A stretch of 11,058 bases of DNA from NCBI GenBank assembly GCA_003249585.1, contig QKIM01000334.1, forward strand, positions 1 through 11,058. Reading direction: 5' to 3'. This document shows positions 1 through 5,350 of this stretch, in pieces. How positions within the stretch are numbered: position 1 is the first letter of the stretch; each line of letters opens with the position of its first letter. The position numbers were made by a program, and so were the translations under genes. The DNA is from Deltaproteobacteria bacterium. Its GTDB lineage: Bacteria > Myxococcota_A > Polyangia > HGW-17. The notes below the pieces were generated by a model. That model searched no databases and had not been told where the DNA came from. It saw only the letters and a list, made by a program, of their open reading frames with translations.

Positions 1-621
1 CTGTCCCTGCAGGATCTTCTGTTCGCGCATGGTCTTCACGGACTCATCGCACTGTTCCAGCGTGATCAGGCGCTCCTCCACGAGCATGCGCCCGAGGAGC
101 TCCTGCCCCTTGTTGGACTTGATGACGGTGGGGATGCCGCGGTGGAATCCGATCACCTTCTTCTTCTTGTCCTGCTTGACGTAGAGCTGCCCCGTCAGCC
201 GGTTGGCATAGATGGAGACCAGGAGCTCCGCCCAGAGGATCTCCTCGAAGACCCCGTGGGGAGGCGGAGCGGGGCGGGTGATGATGAGGTTGGTGCTGCT
301 GGAGGCCAGGACATCCCGGTCCTGGATGCGTTTCTTGACATCCTCGATGTGGATGAGCTCGAAGTCCCCGCCGCCGATGGCGTCCTTGGTCTCATGGCTC
401 ACGGGAATCCGGGACACCAGGATGACCGGTCCCACGCGCTCGTTCCATTCGGCCAACTGTGAGGCGTCAGTGCACACGGGATGGAGCAGGTCGACATAGA
501 GCTCCTCCCCGTTGGAGAAGTTGAGCCGGGGGATCTCCCTGCGCAGATTGTCGTTGGTCATCAGCTCCATGGGGAAGAACTGGCTCTCCAGGGACAACAG
601 ATAGTAATTGATCTCGGTCAT
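1..621 (-). CDS. DUF4388-domain protein, partial (C-terminus beyond left edge)
   Basis: The first 207 residues are visible, starting at ATG 619-621 and reading off the left edge with no stop. An AGGAG ribosome site lies at 630-634, 8 bases before the start. Residues about 128-207 resemble the DUF4388 (PATAN-like) domain found in myxobacterial and related signalling and gliding proteins: a beta-rich LTGQLYV segment, then IGFHRGIPTVIKS, then a helical ELLGRMLVEERLITLEQC repeat, with a second repeat probably beginning at the edge. Residues 1-120 (strands such as VGPVILVSRIPV) are not recognised; a degenerate receiver-like fold is possible but unproven. There is no signal peptide, so it should be cytoplasmic. 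It is divergent from the L,D-transpeptidase gene, from which its start is 100 bases away. The domain call rests on pattern memory; the gene itself is secure from start, ribosome site and uninterrupted frame. Confidence 0.75.
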   Translation of the reverse strand, partial: MTEINYYLLSLESQFFPMELMTNDNLRREIPRLNFSNGEELYVDLLHPVCTDASQLAEWNERVGPVILVSRIPVSHETKDAIGGGDFELIHIEDVKKRIQDRDVLASSSTNLIITRPAPPPHGVFEEILWAELLVSIYANRLTGQLYVKQDKKKKVIGFHRGIPTVIKSNKGQELLGRMLVEERLITLEQCDESVKTMREQKILQGQ

Positions 622-663
622 GAGCGACTCTCCTGTATGGGCGGCGTGGAGTTGACCGTTTTT

Positions 664-692
664 TTGCCTCGGGGCAACAATGCGCACATTAT
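664..692 (+). promoter_or_regulatory. Promoter for the L,D-transpeptidase gene
   Basis: On the plus strand there is a -35-like TTGCCT at 664-669 and a -10-like CATTAT at 687-692, with a 17-base spacer; each box matches the sigma-70 consensus at 4 of 6 positions. The expected start is near 699, just before the ribosome site AAGGAGGT at 706-713. A small inverted repeat, TTGCC-TCGG-GGCAA (664-677), covers the -35 and could be an operator. Consensus matching only. Confidence 0.4.
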
Positions 693-716
693 AGGGCGAA
701 GCATGAAGGAGGTAAA
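688..716 (-). promoter_or_regulatory. Promoter for the DUF4388 gene (overlaps the divergent promoter)
   Basis: On the minus strand there is a perfect -10 box TATAAT at 688-693 and a -35-like TTTACC at 711-716, with a 17-base spacer. Transcription would start near 681, leaving a leader of about 60 bases before ATG 621. The -35 lies on top of the ribosome site of the opposite gene, and the -10 is shared with the opposite promoter. Confidence 0.5.
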
Positions 717-721
717 CAACC

Positions 722-2506
722 ATGCGAATCGCCGCGACTCTTTTCTCGATTTTTTCCGTCTTTCAGCTCTCCTGCGGTGAAGCTGGAGCGGCAAAGGAGA
801 AGCAGGTCCTCCCCAAACCGGCAGACGGTCTGGAGACGCTGAACACCGCCCCCGTCAAGGCTCAGTGTATGAGTGACGAGAGCGCGACGGACTACGGCGA
901 GAAGATTCTCAAGCCCGCTGTCTGGCACGAGGCGACGGGGATCACCAACTCCATGGACCTCCCTCCCCTCACCGGCCTGCCCACTCTGGCTCAGGTGCGC
1001 GATGCGGTCGAGGACGGCTTCAGACGTATCCCCCGCAAAGGCAAGTGGTTCAAATCCCTCTCCTTCGCCACCCCGGCGAAGGTGTATGAGAAGCCCGATC
1101 TCAAGGCCCTGGAGATGGGGCGCATGGAGCCTCAGACCCGGGTCTCCCCCGTGGGATACCACAAGGGGACCGGATGCAAGGGAGGCTGGCTGCGCATCGC
1201 CCTGAACGGGTACGTCTGCCTGCGCAACCTGAAGCCCGCCCGCGACATGCCCACCACGGTCGTGCTCCCCGATGCCAAGGCCGGCGCCCTCACCCCCGGA
1301 CAGTACTCCTATGTCCGCATCGGCGGCGCTCCCTGGTACCCCACCCGCGGCGCCGTCAAGTCTGGCAAGAAGGGCGGAGATCTGGCGGCGGGATTCTTTG
1401 TCCGCTTCAAGCGCTTCACGCGGATCAACGGGAAGAACTACTGGAAGACCATGCGGAACCGGTACATCCCCGTGGATCGTCTGGCCCGCTTCATCCCCTC
1501 GAAGCACCAGGGCGCCGAGCTCACCGGGGGGCTCACCCTCCCCGTCCTCTTCCCCATCGCCAAGAACGGCAGCAAGGGTGTCTCCGTCCCCGTCTACGAC
1601 CGTCCCGGCGGGAATGTCGTCGCCAAGCTCCCCTACCACAAGGCGGTGCACATCTTCGGCGAAAAGAAGCTGGGCAAGCGTCGCTTCTACCGTATCGGCC
1701 CCTGCCGCTGGGTCTCCTCCCGCCAGGTCGCCGCCGCCTTCCCCTCTCCCGTCCCCCCCGGCGTGCGCCCCTCGGAGCAGTGGATCGACATCAACCTGGA
1801 GCGGCAGACCCTCGTGGCCTATGAGGGCCCGACGCCGGTCTTCACCACCATCATCTCCTCGGGAAAACCCGGGCACTCCACCCGTCACGGGGTCTTCCGC
1901 GTCTGGTGGAAGGTCCCGGAGATCGACATGAAGAACGAGGTGGGGGCCAAGGACGAGTATCTCGCCTCGGCCGTCCCCTGGACCCTCTTTTTCTGGAAGG
2001 GCCAGGCGCTCCACGGCGCCTACTGGCACGATGACTTCGGCAAGACCAAGAGCCACGGCTGCGTCAACCTTGCGCCCCTGGATGCCCGCTATCTCTATGA
2101 GTGGTCGAGGCCCTATCTCGGCGCGGGCTGGCGGTACCAGTGGACCGGCGCCTCCTATCCGGGGATCACCGTCCAGATCCGACGCGACGACGAAGACCGC
2201 CCCATGGTGTGGGGCGTGGCCCGCAACTTCATCCCCGCTCCCCAGCTGGCCAAGATGGACAGCCGCTACAAGGCCGACATCAAAAAGGAGACCCTGGAGA
2301 TGCTGGCCGGCCCCACCAGCAAGGACGGCGAGTCCATGGCCGACAGCACTCCCGAGAAGATGAAGGATCCTGCGCCAGTCAAAGGCAAGACGGTGAAAAA
2401 GGCCAAAAAATCCCGCCGCGCCGTGGCGCGAAGGGGCAGGTCCTCACGCAGCCGCCGGGCCCACAGACCCCGCAAGGGCCGCCGGGCCCGCCGCGCCTCC
2501 CGCTGA
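722..2506 (+). CDS. Secreted L,D-transpeptidase (YkuD) with SH3-like domains and a basic tail
   Basis: 594 residues; a strong AAGGAGGT site 8 bases upstream fixes the start. Residues 1-18 form a signal peptide ending in FQLSC; Cys18 may be lipidated although Gln at -3 departs from the usual lipobox, so ordinary secretion is the alternative. Residues about 116-170 and 289-340 look like SH3-type wall-binding domains. The YkuD domain spans about 352-488, beginning WIDINLERQTLVAYEG and carrying HGAYWH (His431) and the signature SHGCVNL with catalytic Cys447. The family makes 3-3 cross-links in peptidoglycan or joins lipoproteins to it through meso-diaminopimelate; which applies here cannot be told. 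After residue 550 comes an unusual Lys/Arg-rich tail to the stop. It is convergent with the thioredoxin-like gene, with 8 bases between their stops. The enzyme family is near certain; the exact substrate is unknown. Confidence 0.93.
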   Translation: MRIAATLFSIFSVFQLSCGEAGAAKEKQVLPKPADGLETLNTAPVKAQCMSDESATDYGEKILKPAVWHEATGITNSMDLPPLTGLPTLAQVRDAVEDGFRRIPRKGKWFKSLSFATPAKVYEKPDLKALEMGRMEPQTRVSPVGYHKGTGCKGGWLRIALNGYVCLRNLKPARDMPTTVVLPDAKAGALTPGQYSYVRIGGAPWYPTRGAVKSGKKGGDLAAGFFVRFKRFTRINGKNYWKTMRNRYIPVDRLARFIPSKHQGAELTGGLTLPVLFPIAKNGSKGVSVPVYDRPGGNVVAKLPYHKAVHIFGEKKLGKRRFYRIGPCRWVSSRQVAAAFPSPVPPGVRPSEQWIDINLERQTLVAYEGPTPVFTTIISSGKPGHSTRHGVFRVWWKVPEIDMKNEVGAKDEYLASAVPWTLFFWKGQALHGAYWHDDFGKTKSHGCVNLAPLDARYLYEWSRPYLGAGWRYQWTGASYPGITVQIRRDDEDRPMVWGVARNFIPAPQLAKMDSRYKADIKKETLEMLAGPTSKDGESMADSTPEKMKDPAPVKGKTVKKAKKSRRAVARRGRSSRSRRAHRPRKGRRARRASR

Positions 2507-2514
2507 CAATTTCC

Positions 2515-3009
2515 TCACTTGCAGGTTTTCAGGGCGTCGGAGATCTGGGCGTGGAGCGTCTTGGTCGTGGCCGGCCCCTGATAGGAGTAGCAGATCTTCC
2601 CCGAGGCACCGACGATGAGGGTCACGGGGACGCGGTTGACCCTGTTCCCGCACAGACGCAGCGTGTTGTGGTAGAGGACGGGGAAGGCGGGCTTGTACAG
2701 GGAGACCCACCCGTCCACCATGCGGCTGTCGTTGTCGATGAAGATGTAGGCGAAGCCGATACGGTCCCCGAAGAGCGGGCGCACCTTCTCGAAACGGCTC
2801 ATCTGCACCTGGGACTTGACATCCCAGGTGGTGAAGACGCCGATGACCCGGATCTTCTGGGAGAGGGGGATCTGGCGCGGCAGGACGCACCGGACCGGTT
2901 TGGCGAGTTTCCCGGGCGGCGCCTTTGCGAGGGTGGCACACCCCGCGGCCGCCATCACCGCCACAAGGGCGGCGATCATCGAATATCCCTTGATTCTTTG
3001 AATGTTCAT
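2515..3009 (-). CDS. Thioredoxin-fold lipoprotein lacking the CxxC active site
   Basis: 164 residues. The N-terminus MNIQRIKGYS followed by a hydrophobic stretch and AAGC is a lipoprotein signal peptide with lipidation expected at Cys24. The remainder reads like a thioredoxin/TlpA-type fold: a strand IRVIGVFTTW, a helix, a strand FAYIFIDND, the cis-proline motif VPVTLIVG (Pro128) and a following GKICYSY strand. Where a redox protein has WCxxC, this one has Trp62-Asp-Val-Lys-Ser66, so dithiol exchange at the usual site is excluded. Cys41, Cys120, Cys140 and Cys163 remain and may form structural disulfides. The gene follows the Cys-repeat lipoprotein by 5 bases with no clear ribosome site, suggesting translational coupling. 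A role as a binding or chaperone-like partner for that protein is inference. Met11 is a possible alternative start. Confidence 0.8.
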   Translation of the reverse strand: MNIQRIKGYSMIAALVAVMAAAGCATLAKAPPGKLAKPVRCVLPRQIPLSQKIRVIGVFTTWDVKSQVQMSRFEKVRPLFGDRIGFAYIFIDNDSRMVDGWVSLYKPAFPVLYHNTLRLCGNRVNRVPVTLIVGASGKICYSYQGPATTKTLHAQISDALKTCK

Positions 3010-3014
3010 GGGGG

Positions 3015-3992
3015 TCAGTGGGTGCAGTGGGCGCCGATGTCGTGGTTGACGCCGATGCCCGTGCAGCGGGTAAAGCCCAGCTCGGTGCAGTCACGGTCGT
3101 AGTAGGTGCCGTCCAGACAGATCCGGGCGACGAAGGAATCCAGACAGTACTCCTCACCCTCCTCACACTCCTGCCCGGCGGGCTCACAGCGGGGGATGTC
3201 CGTCTCGTCGGCGGGGGGCTCGCACATCTTGTCGCCGGGCAGGCCGGTGCAGTCCACAGAGGTGGTGATGCCCAAATCGCAGGTGACCTTGGAGTCTCCG
3301 TCACAGGAGGGCACGAACTCGTCGGGATTGCACGCAGCGCCGTCACCGACGCAGTAAAGTCTGTACAGTTGCTGCTCTTCGTCGACCAGCAGCTTGGCGC
3401 AGTCGAGCCCCAGGACGGCACAGTCCTTGGTGTTGACGTACCCGGTGTCACATACGTGCATGAGGCTGCCGTCGCACTCGATCTCGAAGGTATCCGGGTC
3501 ACAGGCGGACACGGAGCAGTAGGTGTTGTCGTCGTCTCCAACGACGCACTCGTACCCCGCCTCGCCGCAATCCATGGCGTACATGGTGCCCGAGAAGCTG
3601 TCGCAGTAGTAGCGGACGGTCCCGTCACAGTACCCCTTCTGCGTCGCCGGATCGCAGGACTGGGGCAACAGGCCGTTGCCGAAGCACTTCTCCACCTCTT
3701 CACAGACACCGCCGGTCTGCAGCACGCACCGGTACAGTTCGTTCCAGATGGGCTGGGTGTGCTGCTGCACGACGGTGTTGTAATGGGCCGTGACGCACGG
3801 AGCGATGTACCCGCCGTTGAGCACCTCGCAGGCGTCCCGGATGAGGCAGGCGTCAAGAATGTCGTCATGGGTGAGATTCTGGAAGTTGTTGGCGTTGTTG
3901 GTGGTGTTGTTCCCGCTGGAGCCATCGTCGCAGGCAATGACGCCATAACCGGCCAAAATCATTAAAGCTACAAAAAAAATGTGGTGTCTCAT
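3015..3992 (-). CDS. Cysteine-rich repeat lipoprotein
   Basis: 325 residues from ATG 3990-3992. A start 17 codons further upstream is also open, but MRHH followed by a hydrophobic run and VIAC (Cys21) makes a proper lipoprotein signal only from here. Two Asp residues follow Cys21; in E. coli Asp at +2 would keep it in the inner membrane, a rule that may not hold in this lineage. Next comes an Asn/Thr linker (about 24-39), an N-terminal domain with six cysteines (49-103), then four tandem units of six cysteines each (113-159, 164-214, 221-269, 276-323). Counting Cys21 there are 31 cysteines. Such repeats occur in secreted proteins of Myxococcota and Bradymonadota; no enzyme motif is visible. 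It is probably a disulfide-stabilised surface or periplasmic protein. It is first in a two-gene unit with the thioredoxin-like lipoprotein. Confidence 0.85.
   Translation of the reverse strand: MRHHIFFVALMILAGYGVIACDDGSSGNNTTNNANNFQNLTHDDILDACLIRDACEVLNGGYIAPCVTAHYNTVVQQHTQPIWNELYRCVLQTGGVCEEVEKCFGNGLLPQSCDPATQKGYCDGTVRYYCDSFSGTMYAMDCGEAGYECVVGDDDNTYCSVSACDPDTFEIECDGSLMHVCDTGYVNTKDCAVLGLDCAKLLVDEEQQLYRLYCVGDGAACNPDEFVPSCDGDSKVTCDLGITTSVDCTGLPGDKMCEPPADETDIPRCEPAGQECEEGEEYCLDSFVARICLDGTYYDRDCTELGFTRCTGIGVNHDIGAHCTH
3024..3656 (-). repeat. Four tandem six-cysteine protein repeats
   Basis: Within the lipoprotein, four units of about 47-51 residues share the pattern C-x(6-10)-C-(D/L)-x-(6-7)-C-x(8-11)-DC-x(4-7)-C-x(9-15)-C. 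A unit typically reads CDP..(E)CDG....VCD.G.....DC..LG..C. The fourth unit is the most divergent, beginning ECEEGEEYC. The repeats are clear at protein level, not as near-identical DNA, so the duplications are old. Confidence 0.8.
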
Positions 3993-3999
3993 GGGGATC

Positions 4000-4028
4000 A
4001 TTATATGGAAAGGTTTTGCACCGGGCAA
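4000..4028 (-). promoter_or_regulatory. Promoter for the Cys-repeat lipoprotein unit, possibly leaderless
   Basis: On the minus strand there is a perfect TATAAT at 4000-4005 and TTGCCC at 4023-4028 with an ideal 17-base spacer. Only GATCCCC separates the -10 box from ATG 3992, so transcription would begin at or next to the start codon. No Shine-Dalgarno sequence is present between them, which agrees with a leaderless message. Confidence 0.5.
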
Positions 4029-4035
4029 GTTCAAA

Positions 4036-4065
4036 TTGGACAACCGGCTCGAAATCCACTATGAA
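4036..4065 (+). promoter_or_regulatory. Weak candidate promoter for the zinc-ribbon gene
   Basis: TTGGAC (4036-4041) and TATGAA (4060-4065) are 18 bases apart on the plus strand. The match is poor, but it is the best candidate in the divergent 185-base gap (3993-4177). It would give a GC-rich leader of roughly 105 bases. Confidence 0.22.
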
Positions 4066-4130
4066 TAGTCGCCGCCGCGACGGAGCTTCCCGAAGCGGCC
4101 CACGGTGCGGACCCACGCGGCCCGCGCGAC

Positions 4131-4157
4131 CGGGCCCCGCCCCCGAGGGAGGGCCCG
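4131..4157 (+). other. GC-rich inverted repeat in the leader of the zinc-ribbon gene
   Basis: CGGGCCC (4131-4137) and GGGCCCG (4151-4157) are perfect 7-base complements around a 13-base C/G-rich loop. The repeat ends about 7-10 bases before the ribosome site. As RNA it would be a very stable hairpin. No T run follows, so it is not an intrinsic terminator. It may affect translation or message stability, or be an incidental product of high GC. Confidence 0.35.
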
Positions 4158-4177
4158 CGAACACTGAAGGAGCTACC

Positions 4178-4486
4178 ATGGCCTATTACTGTTATAAATG
4201 TAGCAACCAGCTGGAATTCGCCGTCAAGGGCGGCGTGGTTGTCGGCCGCCTCGACACCTGTGACCACTGCGGCGCCAACCTCCACTGCTGCAAAAACTGT
4301 TACTTCTACGATCCCTCACTCCACAACGAGTGCCGTGAGAGCTACACCGACTTCATCCGTGACCGTGAGGCGCCCAACTTCTGTTCGTCCTACCGGTTCA
4401 AGGACTCCGACGAAGCTCCCGCCTCCGGGGCCGACATGGGCTCCGCCAAGGCAAAGCTGGAGGATCTGTTCAAAAATCTGAAGTGA
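4178..4486 (+). CDS. Small Cys-rich zinc-ribbon-like conserved protein
   Basis: 102 residues from ATG 4178, with GAAGGAG ending 7 bases upstream. The frame is open further left, but that extension has unnatural composition and no ribosome site. Cysteine pairs sit at YCYKC (5, 8), TCDHC (28, 31) and HCCKNC (36, 37, 40), followed by YFYDPSLHNECRE and DREAPNFCSSYRF. This layout (CxxC, CxxCGxxL, C.NC.FYDP..HNECRE, then (D/E)REKANFC) recurs in small uncharacterised proteins of many deltaproteobacteria-related and spirochaete genomes. The cysteines suggest one or two bound zinc ions; no catalytic motif is seen. No signal peptide, so cytoplasmic. The C-terminal 25 residues (SAKAKLEDLFKNLK) are helical. 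It precedes the amidase by 62 bases, which contain that gene's own promoter, so the two need not be co-expressed. Function unknown. Confidence 0.85.
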   Translation: MAYYCYKCSNQLEFAVKGGVVVGRLDTCDHCGANLHCCKNCYFYDPSLHNECRESYTDFIRDREAPNFCSSYRFKDSDEAPASGADMGSAKAKLEDLFKNLK

Positions 4487-4496
4487 CATTCTTTTT

Positions 4497-4523
4497 TTGA
4501 CAGAAACCTACATATGGGATAAT
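4497..4523 (+). promoter_or_regulatory. Promoter for the amidase gene
   Basis: A perfect -35 TTGACA (4497-4502) and GATAAT (4518-4523) are separated by 15 bases. This spacing is short, but an extended -10 TG dinucleotide lies at 4515-4516, one base before the -10. The expected start is near 4530. The ribosome site AGGAG at 4536-4540 lies 8 bases before ATG 4549. Confidence 0.5.
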
Positions 4524-4538
4524 GTAATGACATGTAGG
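4507..4538. promoter_or_regulatory. Inverted repeat around the amidase -10 box (possible operator)
   Basis: CCTACAT (4507-4513) and ATGTAGG (4532-4538) are perfect 7-base inverted copies with an 18-base gap that contains the -10 box. The right arm overlaps the ribosome site. The 25-base centre-to-centre spacing would suit a dimeric repressor, or the arms could pair in a transcript made from further upstream. No regulator is identified. Confidence 0.35.
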
Positions 4539-4548
4539 AGAAGATCCC

Positions 4549-5271
4549 ATGTCATTACTCTATCTCGCCCTCTTCAGCCTCGTCCCCCCTTCGGTGCAGG
4601 TGGTCCTCGACCCCGGCCACGGCGGATCGAACCTGGGTGCCCGCGCCTTTGACGGCAGCGTCTACGAGAAGGTCCTCACCCTCGACCTGGCCCGCCGAAT
4701 CGAAAAAATCCTCACGGCCCGTGGGATCTCCACACGACTCACCCGCACCCGCGACACCTACATGACCCTCCTCTCCAGGGCGGATCTCGCTCGAAAGTGG
4801 AACGCCAACTGCTTCGTCTCGCTGCACTTCAACGCCTCCACCCTCCACAATCGGCACGGCATGGAGATCTTCTACCCCGAGCAGGACCGGGGGCCCTCAC
4901 TGGACGAGATCACGCTGCTGTCCGGGACGGGATCCAGAATACTGGGGGGGCGAGAGACGATCCGGCCCCTCATCGTCGCCTCCTACCTCAACACCCTTGG
5001 GGAGAGCGTGAGCGCCTCGGGCTCGAGGGTCTTCGCCAAGAAGCTGGCCTGGCGGCTCCTGGGGGACGGGTTCCGCATCCGCTCCATCAGGAAGGGGGAC
5101 TACGATGTCCTCGCGGGCACGGGCACCAAGGCCATCCTCCTCGAGGGCGGGTTCATCGACAACCCCAGAGAGCGCATCACCATGCTCCGGGCCGAGACGC
5201 GGGACCGCATGGCCGCCTCGGTGGCCCGTGGTCTCGCCGCCCTCTGCCGCACAAACGCACAAATCTACTGA
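4549..5271 (+). CDS. N-acetylmuramoyl-L-alanine amidase (Amidase_3 family)
   Basis: 240 residues; it cuts the bond between N-acetylmuramic acid and L-alanine of the stem peptide in peptidoglycan. The zinc-binding and catalytic residues of the family are all present: DPGHGG with His24, Glu40 in VYEK, His93 in VSLHFNAS, and Glu199 in AILLEGGFIDN. Residues 110-160 form the variable insertion seen in this family (in AmiA/B/C-type enzymes it holds a regulatory helix). The N-terminus (MSLLYLALFSLVPPSVQ) is hydrophobic like a signal peptide but has no positive charge and is very short, so export is likely but not certain. There is no separate wall-binding domain, so the protein is little more than the catalytic domain. 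It has its own promoter and a likely terminator, and is convergent with the hydrogenase-like operon (64 bases between stops). Confidence 0.92.
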   Translation: MSLLYLALFSLVPPSVQVVLDPGHGGSNLGARAFDGSVYEKVLTLDLARRIEKILTARGISTRLTRTRDTYMTLLSRADLARKWNANCFVSLHFNASTLHNRHGMEIFYPEQDRGPSLDEITLLSGTGSRILGGRETIRPLIVASYLNTLGESVSASGSRVFAKKLAWRLLGDGFRIRSIRKGDYDVLAGTGTKAILLEGGFIDNPRERITMLRAETRDRMAASVARGLAALCRTNAQIY

Positions 5272-5328
5272 GTCTCAAGGAGGGGGTCCACGCCCACGGG
5301 GGAGGAAGACAAGGACCCTGGCGACGGG

Positions 5329-5350
5329 GCGGCCGTCAGCGGCCCTTTTT
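5329..5350 (+). terminator. Intrinsic terminator of the amidase gene, overlapping the end of hyfI
   Basis: GGCCG (5331-5335), loop TCAG, CGGCC (5340-5344), then C and TTTTT (5346-5350): a short GC stem followed by a T run on the plus strand. G5329-C5345 can extend the stem past one bulged base. The T run falls inside hyfI, encoding its near-terminal lysines. On the minus strand no T run follows, so it would work in one direction only. The stem is short, hence moderate confidence. Confidence 0.4.

Noticed and set aside
664..677. TTGCC-TCGG-GGCAA hairpin as a terminator
   Set aside because: The T run is on the wrong side of the stem for plus-strand termination and no T run follows on the minus strand.
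689..2056. 455-codon minus-strand frame opposite the transpeptidase
   Set aside because: Gly/Asp/Val-biased antisense shadow of a gene with a verified YkuD active site; no initiation signals.
2101..3102. Long plus-strand open frame of 333 codons across the transpeptidase end and the thioredoxin-like gene
   Set aside because: It spans two real genes on opposite strands, has Pro/Gly/Arg/Asp-biased shadow composition, no ribosome site and no domain.
2444..3946. 500-codon minus-strand frame overlapping the Cys-repeat lipoprotein
   Set aside because: It is a Ser/Thr/Pro-rich shadow of the lipoprotein gene in another frame. The overlapping frame has a signal peptide, promoter and regular cysteine repeats.
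4016..4177. N-terminal extension of the zinc-ribbon protein from ATG 4016
   Set aside because: The extension encodes a random-looking Arg/Pro/Gly stretch through the hairpin leader, while ATG 4178 has a good ribosome site and begins the conserved Cys pattern.
4484..4500. T run after the zinc-ribbon gene as a terminator
   Set aside because: No GC-rich stem precedes it, and its last bases form the TTGACA box of the amidase promoter.
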